NCBI GenBank assembly: GCA_947502815.1
Contig: CANNBH010000001.1
Location: forward strand, 1,054,001 to 1,118,000
From: an uncultured Erythrobacter sp.
GTDB taxonomy: Bacteria; Pseudomonadota; Alphaproteobacteria; Sphingomonadales; Sphingomonadaceae
Direction of reading: 5' to 3'
Length of the DNA: 64,000 nucleotides
Below, in pieces: positions 34,688 to 44,820 of this stretch; the first letter of the stretch is position 1; the number at the start of each line of letters is the position of its first letter. A program made the translations under genes and the position numbers. The notes under the pieces are model-generated. The model made no database searches. It was not told the DNA's origin and saw nothing but the letters and a program-made list of their open reading frames with translations.

Positions 34688-35929
34688 CTAAGCTTTCAAG
34701 AGTTCAGGCAGCGCGCCGGACACGCCGCGTGCCTCGTCCATAAAGAACGTTTTCAGCATCGGAGTGCGTTGCACCGCGCCCATGCCGAACCTGCGCACAG
34801 CAGAGGCGGTTTTGCCGGGAACGCCGAAAATCCGGGTCAGGCCATCGGTTGCCAGCGCGACCATGAAACTGTCGAGTCCGCGCCATGTCTCATAGCGATT
34901 GAGCAAGCTAGCGTCCCCCGGATCGAGGCCAATCCGCGCTCCATCGGCGATCACTTCGACCAACGCCGCCGCATCGCGCAGGCCAAGGTTCAATCCCTGT
35001 CCTGCAATCGGATGGATGCCGTGGGCCGCATCGCCAATCAATGCCAGCCGTTCGCTTGTGATTTTGGCCGTGTGGTGGAAACCCAGCGGCCAGCTTGAGC
35101 GGGCGCCGACACTGGTCACTTCGCCCAAGATATCGCCCATCCGCTTTTGCACTTCGGCCAGAAACGCGCGGTCGCCCAATTTGGTGACAGCCTTTCCGTC
35201 TTCCTCTGACACGGTCCAGACCAAGGATGATCGGTGGGTGCCATCGGCGTCGTTATTCATCGGCAGCAAAGCAAAGGGACCGGCGGGAAAGAAGATTTCC
35301 CACGCCACATTGTCGTGCGGCTGTGAGTGGGTCAGTCCGGCGATTACCGCGCGGTGTTTGTAATCCCATTTGGCAATGGTGATCCCGGCGCTTTCGCGTG
35401 TGGGCGATCCGCGCCCTTCGGCGGCGATCATCAACCGGCCTTTGAGCTTGCGCCCATCTTGAAGCACCGCCGCAACGCCAAATTCGCTGCGTTGACGCTC
35501 TGTAATCTCTGCTTTGGACGCCCAATTGATCAGAGGCTCTTTGGCCGCTGCCTCAAACATCGCGAGCCGCAATTGGCGGTTGGGGAACATCCGGCCCAGC
35601 GTGCCTTCATGCGCTTCGGGTGTGAAATCGAGCCTGCCGGGCTTGTTCTGATCGGTCACCGCAATGCTGGCGATGTCGCAGGCGAATTCCTCAAGCCCTT
35701 CGGCGGTGCCGATGTTGGTGAACAGGTGCCAGCTGGCCGTGGAGATCGCGGTGGCGCGGTCATCAAAGCCGGGTGCGGTCAATTCCGCAGGGTCCGCGCG
35801 GTCAATCACATGGCTAGTCAAACCCTGTTTTGCAGCGGCAAGCGCGAGCGTCATGCCCACCAATCCACCACCCAGAATCAGGAGATCGCGGGTTTCTGTA
35901 TCGGCGCTGTTTTTGGATGCGTTGCTCAT
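34688..35929 (-). CDS. UbiH/COQ6-family FAD-dependent monooxygenase
   Basis: The 413-residue flavoprotein belongs to the UbiH/UbiF/VisC/COQ6 family that hydroxylates ubiquinone precursors. It has the FAD motif LLILGGGLVGMTLALAAA, the substrate-side DRADP, the GD-rich LALIGDAAHGIHPIAGQGLN, and NLGLRDAAALVEVI. The ring position it hydroxylates cannot be told, since alphaproteobacteria use UbiH, UbiL or UbiM variants. Its end nearly meets the mitofilin-like gene (3 bases apart, convergent). Confidence 0.9.
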   Translation of the reverse strand: MSNASKNSADTETRDLLILGGGLVGMTLALAAAKQGLTSHVIDRADPAELTAPGFDDRATAISTASWHLFTNIGTAEGLEEFACDIASIAVTDQNKPGRLDFTPEAHEGTLGRMFPNRQLRLAMFEAAAKEPLINWASKAEITERQRSEFGVAAVLQDGRKLKGRLMIAAEGRGSPTRESAGITIAKWDYKHRAVIAGLTHSQPHDNVAWEIFFPAGPFALLPMNNDADGTHRSSLVWTVSEEDGKAVTKLGDRAFLAEVQKRMGDILGEVTSVGARSSWPLGFHHTAKITSERLALIGDAAHGIHPIAGQGLNLGLRDAAALVEVIADGARIGLDPGDASLLNRYETWRGLDSFMVALATDGLTRIFGVPGKTASAVRRFGMGAVQRTPMLKTFFMDEARGVSGALPELLKA

Positions 35930-36036
35930 GCGATTGTCCGTAACCCTTCAACCAGTCTTTGCCGAACCCTATTTGGCCCGCTAGGCGTATTTTTTCCGCC
36001 ACTCTCTCTACGCTGGCCATTTGATAAGAGGCAAGA

Positions 36037-38145
36037 TTGTTCGCTGCATCCCCCTTTACACCAAAAGCAACTCTGCATGCCCGACTGTCTTTGATGCTAA
36101 CATCGCTTGTGTGCTTGCTTGCCGCATTCACCTTGCCGGTCGCGGCTCTTGCGCAAGGCAGCGATGCACCGCGAGAGGCGCGGTACGGTGATGACAACAT
36201 TGCGGTGGAATTGTTCGCCGATGGTATGCCGCGCGCGGGCGAAGAATGGATGCTGGCGCTGCGGTTTACGCCCGCCGCGCCGGAATGGCATGGATATTGG
36301 TCAAACCCCGGCGATGCGGGGCTGGGCATGGTCGTGTCGCTTGACCTGCCAGAGGGATGGATCGCTGGCGAGGCGCTGTACCCGGTCCCCAAAACGCTGC
36401 TGATCTCAGGCCTGATGAACCACATTTACGAAGGGCAATATGTGGTCCTGATCCCGGTGCGCGTGCCCGATGATGCGGTGATTGATGGGCTGCCTGCAGT
36501 GAACGGTTTTGCCGAATATCTCGCCTGCACCGATCAGATTTGCGTGCCGCAGGATGCTGTGTTGAGCGCGGGGCAGGGTGGGGATTTTCCCTTGTGGCGG
36601 GCGGAGATTGCACCGACATTGGATGCGGTGAGCCTGTTTGAAGTAACTGCCAGCACTCTTCGCCTGTCGATCCCGCTGCCAGAGGCGGTCACGCTCTCAA
36701 ACCTGCATGTCTTTATCGCCAACACGGACCTGGTTGATTACGCCGCCGTTCAAACGTTCCGCCGCGCGGGCGATGCGGTGATTGTGGATATTCCCTTGAG
36801 CGAATATCGCGGCGATGGGGGCGATCCCAGCGCGATTGGCGGCATGCTCTCGATTGGCGAAGGCACCGGGGTGGAGTTCGGCGCGATCCCCGGCACTGTC
36901 CCCACCGGAGGTACTATGATCGCGGGGCCTGTTGGCACCGGCACGCCGCCGCTTTGGACGCTGATCCTCGGCGCGCTTGTCGGCGGGCTTATCCTCAACA
37001 TCATGCCCTGCGTGTTCCCAATCCTTAGCCTAAAGGCAATGGCGCTGGTTCGTGCAGGCGGCAGCGAGGCTGAGGCGCGGGTGGAGGGCATTGCCTACAC
37101 CACCGGCGTGGTGATCGCCTGTGTTGTATTGGGCGCTCTGATGCTGGCCTTGCGCGCGGCGGGAGAGCAGGTGGGTTGGGCGTTCCAATTGCAAAGCCCC
37201 AGCGTGGTGATCGTGCTGCTGGTGCTCGCTGTGGTGATCACAGCCAATTTCGCGGGCACATTTGAATTGCCCAGCATCGACACAGGCTCTGGCGCGCGCA
37301 AAGGCGCTGGCGGCGCGTTTGCCACCGGCTTGCTAGCCGCCTTTGCCGCCACACCGTGCACGGGTCCATTTATGGCGGCGGCATTGGGCGCGGCTTTGTT
37401 GCTGCCGACGCCGCTGGCGTTGTTGCTGTTTGCGATGTTGGGACTGGGGCTGGCTTTGCCGTTCCTGTTGATCGGGCTTGTTCCAGCCTTGCGGCGCGTT
37501 TTGCCAAAGCCGGGCGCATGGATGGACACTTTCCGCCGCATCATGGCGATCCCGATGGGCCTAACGGCGCTCGCGCTTATTTGGCTCTCGGCGCAGCTGG
37601 GCGGGCGCGGTTTTGCTCTGTTTGCGCTCGTGATGCTGTTCGGGATTGTGCTGGCGCTGGGCGTGGTTGGCCGGTTGCAGCGCGCGGGCAAGATGGCGTG
37701 GCCAGCCTTTGGTCTGATTGCTGCGCCGTTCCTGATCTTTGGTGGTTTTGCCCTGCCATCCAGTTACGAAGCAGGCGGCGGACGCAGCGCGAGTGAGAGC
37801 ATTCTTTCACCCCAAGAGTTTTCCCGCGAAGCCCTGACACAGGCGCGCGCGTCAGGTCAGCCTGTGTTCGTGTGGTTCACCGCCGATTGGTGCGTCACCT
37901 GCAAAGTGAATGAAGGCATTGCGATAGAGCGCGACTCAACCGCAGAAGCTTTTGAACAAGCGGGTGTGATCGCGATGGTTGGCGATTGGACTGTGCGCGA
38001 TGAAGAAATCACCGCGTTCCTAACCGAGCAAGGCGCAGCGGGCGTGCCGCTGTATCTGTGGTATGAACCCGGCGCAGAGCCAGAGCAGCTGCCGCAAGTG
38101 TTGACCGCCGATATGCTGACGCAGCGCGCCTTACGCGGGCGGTGA
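36037..38145 (+). CDS. DsbD-like thiol:disulfide interchange protein
   Basis: The protein of about 702 residues carries electrons from cytosolic thioredoxin to the periplasm. It has a signal peptide, an N-terminal DsbC/D-alpha-like domain (about 50-290, with Cys in ACTDQICVPQDA), and eight CcdA-like membrane helices with the Cys-containing NIMPCVFPILSLKAM and ATPCTGPFMAAALG. A C-terminal thioredoxin domain has CxxC in WFTADWCVTCKVNE. TTG 36037 is preceded by AAGAGG at good spacing. ATG 36094 would give a shorter signal (MLTSLVCLLAAF) but has no ribosome site, so the TTG is preferred. Confidence 0.9.
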   Translation: MFAASPFTPKATLHARLSLMLTSLVCLLAAFTLPVAALAQGSDAPREARYGDDNIAVELFADGMPRAGEEWMLALRFTPAAPEWHGYWSNPGDAGLGMVVSLDLPEGWIAGEALYPVPKTLLISGLMNHIYEGQYVVLIPVRVPDDAVIDGLPAVNGFAEYLACTDQICVPQDAVLSAGQGGDFPLWRAEIAPTLDAVSLFEVTASTLRLSIPLPEAVTLSNLHVFIANTDLVDYAAVQTFRRAGDAVIVDIPLSEYRGDGGDPSAIGGMLSIGEGTGVEFGAIPGTVPTGGTMIAGPVGTGTPPLWTLILGALVGGLILNIMPCVFPILSLKAMALVRAGGSEAEARVEGIAYTTGVVIACVVLGALMLALRAAGEQVGWAFQLQSPSVVIVLLVLAVVITANFAGTFELPSIDTGSGARKGAGGAFATGLLAAFAATPCTGPFMAAALGAALLLPTPLALLLFAMLGLGLALPFLLIGLVPALRRVLPKPGAWMDTFRRIMAIPMGLTALALIWLSAQLGGRGFALFALVMLFGIVLALGVVGRLQRAGKMAWPAFGLIAAPFLIFGGFALPSSYEAGGGRSASESILSPQEFSREALTQARASGQPVFVWFTADWCVTCKVNEGIAIERDSTAEAFEQAGVIAMVGDWTVRDEEITAFLTEQGAAGVPLYLWYEPGAEPEQLPQVLTADMLTQRALRGR

Positions 38146-38166
38146 TCCCTCGGCGGTTTCGTCCGC

Positions 38167-38778
38167 CTAGCCTTCCGCCTCGCCATCCAAATTCGCCTCC
38201 GGCTCCGTTTTCTGCCCATCTTCTGGCAATTCGCTTGCGATTGGCGGTTCAAACGGTTCGCCCCGGCGGCAGGCTTCTATCAACTCACCCGGTAACGCGC
38301 TGGGGTTTAGCGTCACGATCCCTGCGCCCGGCACAGTCAGCGTCAATTGCCGCGGTCCAGACAGCGCTTCCCACGCCGTATCCGCAGCGGGCGCTCCGCC
38401 ATGCCAAACTCCGCGGCCCCTGACATCGGTGGAATCGACCGGGATCCGGCCAATATGACCGTTGCCAACAATCGCCAGCAACGCCTTTGCCCCTTCATCG
38501 GCAGGCGACAAACGCGTGATCTGCAGAGCTGGAATCATATCATCGGGGCTAACGCAGGTCAGCGCGGCAAGCGGCGGCTGGCCGCTGACACCATAGATTA
38601 TGCGCGCCTCATCTGGTGAAGGAACCGCCCAAAACGCCCCTTCGGTATCGGGTGACGCAAGCGGGTCCGACGCGAAGATCGCAGCTTCCTGCGGCATATC
38701 GCGCACCATATCCGCATCGGTCGGCGGAGGCTTGCATGATGCCAGCAGCAGCACAGTGACGGCAGCAATAATCCTCAC
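38167..38778 (-). CDS. Lipoprotein of unknown function
   Basis: The 203-residue protein has a lipobox LLASC (Cys15), a region with [18 protein letters not shown], a Cys in LTCVSPDD, and an acidic C-terminal tail ([19 protein letters not shown]). Its start overlaps the uvrB stop by 4 bases (ATGA), so it is co-translated with uvrB. I recognise no family. Confidence 0.68.
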   Translation of the reverse strand: MRIIAAVTVLLLASCKPPPTDADMVRDMPQEAAIFASDPLASPDTEGAFWAVPSPDEARIIYGVSGQPPLAALTCVSPDDMIPALQITRLSPADEGAKALLAIVGNGHIGRIPVDSTDVRGRGVWHGGAPAADTAWEALSGPRQLTLTVPGAGIVTLNPSALPGELIEACRRGEPFEPPIASELPEDGQKTEPEANLDGEAEG

Positions 38779-40970
38779 GGCTTCCCGCCCATAAACTTGG
38801 TTTTCTTCTTGCCATACCGCGTGTTGCGGGTGCCCGGTCGGCCTGCGTCTGATCGGCCCACTCTTGGCGCTTTCTTTTGATCATCGGGCAGGCCAAGCTC
38901 GTCATTTTCCAGCCGCCGGATTTCATCGCGCAACCGGCCTGCTTCCTCAAATTCAAGGTTGGCTGCGGCATCGCGCATGCGTTTTTCGAGGTCTTCGATA
39001 TAGCTGCGCAAATTATGCCCGACGAGGTTGTTGACCGCATCATCGCCAATGTCGACCGTGACGCCATCCTGTGCGGCGGAATGCGCGACAATGTCGGCAA
39101 TGTCGCGCTTGATCGTGGTTGGCGTGATGCCGTGCTCTTCGTTATAGGCCTTTTGTTTTTCGCGGCGGCGATCGGTTTCGGCCATGGCGCGTTCCATGCT
39201 GCCGGTGATCCGATCAGCATATAGGATCACTTTGCCATCCACGTTGCGGGCCGCGCGGCCAATGGTTTGGACAAGGCTGGTTTCAGAACGAAGAAAGCCT
39301 TCCTTATCCGCGTCCAAAATCGCCACCAATCCGCATTCCGGAATATCGAGCCCTTCGCGCAGCAGGTTGATCCCGATCAGCACATCGTAAACCCCCATGC
39401 GCAGGTCGCGGATCAGCTCAATCCGTTCCAGCGTTTCAACATCGGAGTGCATATAGCGGACGCGTACACCCGCCTCGTGCATGAATTCGGTCAGGTCTTC
39501 GGCCATGCGTTTGGTCAGCGTGGTGACGAGCGTGCGGTAACCTTTCTTGGCCGTGGCGAGGCATTCTTGGATGCAATCTTGCACCTGATCTTCGACCGGA
39601 CGGATTTCGACCGGCGGATCGATCAGGCCGGTGGGGCGGATAACCTGTTCGGCAAAGACGCCGCCGGTTTGCTCCATCTCCCAATTGCCGGGCGTCGCGC
39701 TGACGGCGAAAGTTTGCGGGCGCATCGCGTCCCATTCGTTGAAGCGCAGCGGACGGTTGTCGATGCACGAGGGCAAGCGAAAGCCGTGCTCTGCCAATGT
39801 GATTTTGCGGCGGTGGTCGCCTTTTGACATCGCGCCAATTTGCGGCACGGTCTGGTGGCTTTCATCAACGAACAACAGCGCGTTTTCGGGCAGATATTCA
39901 AACAATGTGGGCGGCGGTTCGCCCGGCAAGCGTCCGGTTAGGAAGCGGGAGTAATTCTCAATCCCTGCGCAGCTGCCCGTGGCCGCAATCATCTCCAGAT
40001 CGAAATGGGTGCGCTGCTCCAGCCGCTGATGCTCCAGCAGCTTGCCTTCCGCCTCCAGCTCTTTCAGCCGCTCGCCCAGCTCAAATTTGATCGCATCGGC
40101 GGCCTGTTTCATGGTTGGCCCCGGCGTGACATAGTGCGAATTGGCATAGACGCGGACAGTCTCCAGCACCGCGCCTTTCTTGCCGGTCAGCGGGTCGAAT
40201 TCCGCGATTTCTTCGATGTCATCGCCAAAGAAGCTGATGCGCCACGCCATGTCTTCATAATGGCTGGGATAAATCTCAAGATTGTCACCGCGCACCCTGA
40301 AATTCCCGCGCGCAAAGGCCGCGTCGTTGCGTTTGTATTGCAGCGAGACCAGTTTGCGGATCAATTCGCGTTGATCGATCACATCGCCCGCTTTGATGTC
40401 GAAAATCATGGCAGAATATGTCTCTACCGATCCGATACCATACAGGCACGAAACAGAGGCAACGATGATCACGTCATCGCGTTCAAGCAGCGATCGTGTT
40501 GCCGAATGCCGCATCCGGTCAATCGCCTCATTCACGCTCGACTCTTTCTCAATATACGTGTCGGAGCGCGGGACATAGGCTTCGGGCTGGTAATAGTCGT
40601 AATAGGATACGAAATATTCGACCGCGTTTTCGGGAAAGAAGCTCTTGAACTCGCCATAAAGCTGCGCCGCGAGGATTTTGTTGGGCGCAAGGATCAGGGC
40701 AGGGCGTTGAAGCGTTTCAATCACCTTGGCCATGGTGAAGGTTTTACCGGAGCCGGTCACACCCAGCAGTGTCTGCGTTTTTTCGTCATCCTGCGTGCCG
40801 GCGACAAGCTCCGCAATCGCGGTAGGTTGATCCCCTGCGGGTTCGTAATCCGACACGAGTTTAAACGGTTTGCCTGGCATTGATTTTTCCGGGCGTGCGG
40901 GCCGGTGCGGGGTGAAATCGTCGCCGGTTTCCGGTTCGGCTAGGCCGCGTCTGATGATCAATTCTGACAT
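38775..40970 (-). CDS. uvrB: UvrABC excinuclease subunit B
   Basis: UvrB is the damage-verification helicase of nucleotide excision repair. From ATG 40970 (MSELIIRRG) the protein is about 731 residues. It has Walker [35 protein letters not shown], the beta-hairpin region, Walker [13 protein letters not shown], helicase motifs ([22 protein letters not shown]), and a C-terminal UVR coiled coil ([20 protein letters not shown]). An upstream start at 40988 would add six residues. I saw no LexA-type GTTC-N7-GTTC box upstream. Confidence 0.97.
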   Translation of the reverse strand: MSELIIRRGLAEPETGDDFTPHRPARPEKSMPGKPFKLVSDYEPAGDQPTAIAELVAGTQDDEKTQTLLGVTGSGKTFTMAKVIETLQRPALILAPNKILAAQLYGEFKSFFPENAVEYFVSYYDYYQPEAYVPRSDTYIEKESSVNEAIDRMRHSATRSLLERDDVIIVASVSCLYGIGSVETYSAMIFDIKAGDVIDQRELIRKLVSLQYKRNDAAFARGNFRVRGDNLEIYPSHYEDMAWRISFFGDDIEEIAEFDPLTGKKGAVLETVRVYANSHYVTPGPTMKQAADAIKFELGERLKELEAEGKLLEHQRLEQRTHFDLEMIAATGSCAGIENYSRFLTGRLPGEPPPTLFEYLPENALLFVDESHQTVPQIGAMSKGDHRRKITLAEHGFRLPSCIDNRPLRFNEWDAMRPQTFAVSATPGNWEMEQTGGVFAEQVIRPTGLIDPPVEIRPVEDQVQDCIQECLATAKKGYRTLVTTLTKRMAEDLTEFMHEAGVRVRYMHSDVETLERIELIRDLRMGVYDVLIGINLLREGLDIPECGLVAILDADKEGFLRSETSLVQTIGRAARNVDGKVILYADRITGSMERAMAETDRRREKQKAYNEEHGITPTTIKRDIADIVAHSAAQDGVTVDIGDDAVNNLVGHNLRSYIEDLEKRMRDAAANLEFEEAGRLRDEIRRLENDELGLPDDQKKAPRVGRSDAGRPGTRNTRYGKKKTKFMGGKP

Positions 40971-41035
40971 ATGTTGTTTATATGGCAATGAAGAACAGAA
41001 AGGCTATAACGCACTTAACAAATTAGGGGTGCGAA

Positions 41036-41761
41036 GTGGTATTTGGCGAATTTGGACCGATTATTGAAGCGGTCAAGGATTCATGGGGGTTTCTGGCGCT
41101 CGGAGTGCTTGTGCTAGGCGTCTTGGCGGTCAAAATGACCGATGGTGTCAGGCCTGAAATTCGGGCTGGGATATTTGTCTTTATATTCTTGAGTTTCGCT
41201 CTCCTAGTTACCGCGCTGGCTCTACCCAACCCAAGCGAAGGCTCTCAAGAATCGCAGGCTTCCAGACCTGAAGTTGATCCTATCGACAACGGCGCGCCAG
41301 AACCAAACCCAGAGCAGACCGAAAGCTCTGATCTGGTGAGCGCGGCGCCCTCTAACTTAGATTCACCGCCGCAACTTGAGGAATACGCCCAAGCGGTGGT
41401 GAGCCTTTATGGCTCCGAGGGTCGTTTCGATTACCGAGTTTGGGTTGCTGAAACCGACCAGCAACAGGCGGTGGGATTGAGGTTCCTTCCTAGATTATTG
41501 GTCGGACAAGGAATGATTTTTCCGTCCGAAACGCCGATTGCCCGCTCGTTTTGGATGAGAGATTCAGGCAATTCGCTCGACTGGATCTTTATTGATGAGC
41601 GCGGTCGGGTTAATTTGATTCATGAAAGGGCGGAACCATTCAGTTCAGACTCTATTCTGTCGGACGGCCCAGTAATCGCAGTTTTAGGGTTAGGCGCCGG
41701 TGAAGTTGAGCGCACGGGATTGCGAGTTGGCGATGTCATTGCCTCTTCCGTCCTCGAATGA
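41036..41761 (+). CDS. Membrane-anchored DUF192 protein
   Basis: The 241-residue protein starts at GTG 41036. Two membrane helices (about 18-35 and 43-62) are followed by an acidic Pro/Glu/Ser linker and a C-terminal DUF192 domain (about 105-235) with YRVWVAETDQQQAVGLRFL, GQGMIF, RSFWMRDSGNSLDWIFIDE and AVLGLGAGEVERTGLRVGD. DUF192 has a small beta fold with an unknown function and is usually a secreted 150-residue protein; here it is tethered by a two-helix anchor. Codon use looks less GC-rich than its neighbours. Confidence 0.8.
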   Translation: MVFGEFGPIIEAVKDSWGFLALGVLVLGVLAVKMTDGVRPEIRAGIFVFIFLSFALLVTALALPNPSEGSQESQASRPEVDPIDNGAPEPNPEQTESSDLVSAAPSNLDSPPQLEEYAQAVVSLYGSEGRFDYRVWVAETDQQQAVGLRFLPRLLVGQGMIFPSETPIARSFWMRDSGNSLDWIFIDERGRVNLIHERAEPFSSDSILSDGPVIAVLGLGAGEVERTGLRVGDVIASSVLE

Positions 41762-41827
41762 CCCCTGTGAAGTGACGAGTTGAACCGTAGCCACAATGCT
41801 AATTTGATAAGGAAGGTCTTTTTAGGA

Positions 41828-42391
41828 ATGACGACACACAAATTCATGGGCGCAGTTGCGCTAGTATCCGCTTTGGCTTTGACCGCATGCGGCGGTGCAG
41901 GCGGCGCGGTTGATGCCGATGCGGATGGCGACGGCGAAGTGACACAGGAAGAGGCGCAGGCCGCTTCTGAACAATTGAGCGATCAGATTAAGCCAGAGCC
42001 GGGCCAATACCGCGCGACGATGAATTTTGTGTCCGCCGAAATCCCCGGCGCTCCGCCAGAAATGGTGGAAATGATGAGCCTCGCATCGGGCCAAACAAAC
42101 GAATTTTGCTTGACCCAGGAAATGGCCGATGCCGGTTATGGCGAGGCGATGAAGGAAAATCAGGACGACACTTGCACAATCAACCGCTTAAAGATTGATG
42201 GCGGCGAGATGGACATGGCGATGACGTGCAATCCCCCTCAGGTGGGCGAAGTGACGATTTCCATGACTGGCACGGTTGCGCCCACTCGTTCGGATATGAC
42301 GATGACGTCCGAAGGCTCCTTTGGCCCGCTGGGTGAAGGCAAGATGGAGATGAACATCGTGCAAGAGCGTATTGGCGATTGCGCAGAATGA
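41828..42391 (+). CDS. DUF3617 lipoprotein with an EF-hand-like loop
   Basis: The 187-residue protein has a lipobox LTAC and then DADGDGEVTQEE, which fits the 12-residue EF-hand loop with Asp at 1, 3 and 5, Gly at 6, a hydrophobic at 8 and Glu at 12. The DUF3617 domain follows (KPEPGQYRATMNFVSAEIPG, FCLTQEMADAGYGEAM, CTINRLKIDGGEMDMAM), with paired Cys that may form disulfides. DUF3617 proteins are common in sphingomonads and have no known role. ATG 41828 follows GGAAGG at 41811-41816. Confidence 0.82.
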   Translation: MTTHKFMGAVALVSALALTACGGAGGAVDADADGDGEVTQEEAQAASEQLSDQIKPEPGQYRATMNFVSAEIPGAPPEMVEMMSLASGQTNEFCLTQEMADAGYGEAMKENQDDTCTINRLKIDGGEMDMAMTCNPPQVGEVTISMTGTVAPTRSDMTMTSEGSFGPLGEGKMEMNIVQERIGDCAE

Positions 42392-42532
42392 CGGCCAATG
42401 CCGATTGCTAATTAAGCAGCAGCGGGGCGGTGAAGGGCAAACCTTTCCCGCCCTAGTTGTTTGTGATCCGATGCGCGTGCGGGCGAACTCTTCATTGCCT
42501 ATTCAGTGGGATAGGCTACTTTCGCGCGCTCG

Positions 42533-43309
42533 ATGACAAAACGCGAAAACCTGTTGGACATGTCCAAATCCGCGCTGAGCGAGACGGAAGTGGCGCGGCG
42601 CATTGCGCTGGCGACGGAGGATTATCCCGATGATGAGCGCGGTAAGCCTGATCTGCTGCGCTTTATGGGTGAACTTGATCTGCTGTTAGAACCTGCGCGC
42701 AGGCCGTTCAGGCGTTTCCAAATCCCCAAAACCGCCCGCCCACAAACCATCATTGTCATGCCCGGCTTTGCCACGGGCCCCAACCGCATGCGCTATATGG
42801 CGCGCAAGCTGGAGCAAGCAGGGCACCGAACCAAGCGCTGGGGACTGGGCCGCAACTGGGGCGTGGCAGAGGCATCAATGGACCGGCTGGAGGCGCGGCT
42901 GGTGGATGTTTGCGAACGCTATGACGATCGGGTCGCGCTGCTGGGTTGGAGCCTAGGAGGGCTTTACGCGCGCGAACTGGCCAAACGCCACCCTGACCGC
43001 ATTTCCAAAGTTATCACGATGGGATCGCCGTTCTCTGGCTCTCCGCGCGCGAACAATGTTTGGCGCGCCTATCAGGCGATTGCTGGGCACCGCGTTGACC
43101 AACCTCCGATTGAGGCAGATGTCGCGGCCAAACCGCCGGTTGAAACGATTGCTTTGTGGAGCCCCAGCGACGGCTGTATCGCCCCGCGCAGCGCCGCCGG
43201 GCAGCCGGGAGAACGCGACCGCGCGGTTGCTCTGCGGTGCACCCATGCCGGCTTTACCTACACGGCGGAATCCATCCTTGCGGTTTTGGCGGAACTGGAA
43301 CGGGATTAG
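42533..43309 (+). CDS. Alpha/beta hydrolase (lipase/esterase-like)
   Basis: The 258-residue protein has an N-terminal helical extension and an alpha/beta-hydrolase core. The nucleophile is Ser in GWSLGGLYA, the acid is probably Asp in SPSDGCIAP, and the base is His in CTHAGFTY. TIIVMPGFATGPNRM forms the oxyanion-side strand and MGSPFSGSP is lipase-like. No signal peptide is seen, so it is probably cytosolic. ATG 42533 or 42560 are both possible starts. Substrate unknown. Confidence 0.83.
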   Translation: MTKRENLLDMSKSALSETEVARRIALATEDYPDDERGKPDLLRFMGELDLLLEPARRPFRRFQIPKTARPQTIIVMPGFATGPNRMRYMARKLEQAGHRTKRWGLGRNWGVAEASMDRLEARLVDVCERYDDRVALLGWSLGGLYARELAKRHPDRISKVITMGSPFSGSPRANNVWRAYQAIAGHRVDQPPIEADVAAKPPVETIALWSPSDGCIAPRSAAGQPGERDRAVALRCTHAGFTYTAESILAVLAELERD

Positions 43310-43386
43310 GTCTTTCTATTCTATAGCGTCCCGTTAGAACCAAGGGGCGAGCGAATATACGCAGCATCGAACAGCCGGGGGTATCG

Positions 43387-44814
43387 GTGGCGGATCAGGG
43401 TCCAAATTTTGATGAAATGTTCGATGCGAACGGCGACACCCGCCCCGCTTATGGTGATTTTTGCGGGTGGTATGATGAACAGGAACCCGCTTGGCTCAAC
43501 CGCAAGAACCGTGAAGCGGACGAAAGCTTTCGCCGCACCGGTATTACTTTCAATGTCTATGGTGAAGATGACGCCGAAGAGCGCCTGATCCCGTTTGATA
43601 TGGTGCCGCGCATTATCACGGCAGGTGAATGGCGGCGGCTGACCCGCGGGATTGAACAGCGCGTTCGGGCGCTCAACGCCTTTCTTTACGATCTGTATCA
43701 CCGGCAAGAGATTATCCGAGCCGGACGCCTGCCTGAACGGCTGCTGCGGGGTAACGATGCGTGGTTGCCGCATATGGTCGGCATGACGCCGCCGGGCGGA
43801 ATTTACACGCATATTGTCGGGATTGATTTGGTTCGCACGGGCCCGGATGAATGGTTCGTGTTGGAGGATAACGCGCGCACACCATCGGGCGTTTCCTACA
43901 TGCTGGAAAATCGCGAAACGATGATGTCCATGTTCCCGGACCTGTTCAGCAGGGTTGGGGTTGAAAGCGTCTCCAATTATCCGCGCCGCCTAGCGCGCAG
44001 CCTTGCCGCGTGCGCTCCGCCAAAGTGTGAGGGCAAACCCAATGTCGCGGTGCTTACGCCCGGCATCTACAATTCGGCCTATTTTGAACACGCATTCCTC
44101 GCCGATCAAATGGGCGCCGAACTGGTCGAAGGCAGCGATCTTCGCGTGGTGGGCGGACGGGTCCAAATGCGCACGACGCGCGGGTTTGAACCGGTTGATG
44201 TGCTCTATCGCCGGGTGGACGATGATTATCTCGACCCGCTGACCTTTGAACCCGACAGCGTGCTGGGTGTGCCGGGCATTATGGATGTCTATCGTTCGGG
44301 CGGGATCACGATTGCCAATGCGCCGGGAACAGGCGTCTCGGACGACAAAGCGATATATTCGTTCATGCCGGAAATCGTCGAGTTTTATACCGGCGAAAAG
44401 CCGCTGTTGCCCAATGTGCAAACATGGCGCTGCGCCGACAGCGACAGCCTCGCCTATGTGCTCGACAACCTAGAGGAGCTGGTGGTCAAAGAAGTGCACG
44501 GTTCGGGCGGATACGGCATGTTGATCGGGCCAACCGCGACGAAGAAAGAGATACGGGCGTTCCGCGCGAAGCTGGAATCCAACCCCGACAATTACATCGC
44601 GCAGCCTACGCTCTCGCTGTCTACCTGTCCGATTTACACCAAGAAAGGCCTCGCCCCGCGCCACGTCGATCTGCGGCCTTATGTGCTGGTTTCGCCCGAT
44701 GGGATCGACATCACACCGGGCGGCCTATCGCGGGTTGCTCTCAAAAAAGGGTCACTGGTGGTCAATTCCTCGCAAGGTGGAGGCACCAAGGACACTTGGG
44801 TGCTTAAGGATTAA
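43387..44814 (+). CDS. Circularly permuted ATP-grasp type 2 protein (COG2308)
   Basis: The 475-residue protein starts at GTG 43387 with GGGGG 6 bases upstream. It shows the family features FDMVPRIITAGEWRRLTRGI, NAFLYDLYH, GIDLVRTGPDEWFVLEDNAR, PSGVSYMLENRE, VVKEVHGSGGYGMLIGP and YIAQPTLSLS. The permuted ATP-grasp fold is expected to join an acid and an amine using ATP, perhaps to make short peptides. It is the first gene of a four-gene cluster with the alpha-E, transglutaminase and Anbu genes. No substrate is known. Confidence 0.92.
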   Translation: MADQGPNFDEMFDANGDTRPAYGDFCGWYDEQEPAWLNRKNREADESFRRTGITFNVYGEDDAEERLIPFDMVPRIITAGEWRRLTRGIEQRVRALNAFLYDLYHRQEIIRAGRLPERLLRGNDAWLPHMVGMTPPGGIYTHIVGIDLVRTGPDEWFVLEDNARTPSGVSYMLENRETMMSMFPDLFSRVGVESVSNYPRRLARSLAACAPPKCEGKPNVAVLTPGIYNSAYFEHAFLADQMGAELVEGSDLRVVGGRVQMRTTRGFEPVDVLYRRVDDDYLDPLTFEPDSVLGVPGIMDVYRSGGITIANAPGTGVSDDKAIYSFMPEIVEFYTGEKPLLPNVQTWRCADSDSLAYVLDNLEELVVKEVHGSGGYGMLIGPTATKKEIRAFRAKLESNPDNYIAQPTLSLSTCPIYTKKGLAPRHVDLRPYVLVSPDGIDITPGGLSRVALKKGSLVVNSSQGGGTKDTWVLKD

Positions 44815-44820
44815 GGACTG

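Noticed and set aside
40005-40883. 292-codon plus-strand ORF
   Set aside because: Antisense to uvrB; shadow.
40971-41035. Possible LexA box upstream of uvrB
   Set aside because: A GAAC occurs, but the partner half-site of the alphaproteobacterial GTTC-N7-GTTC pattern is absent.
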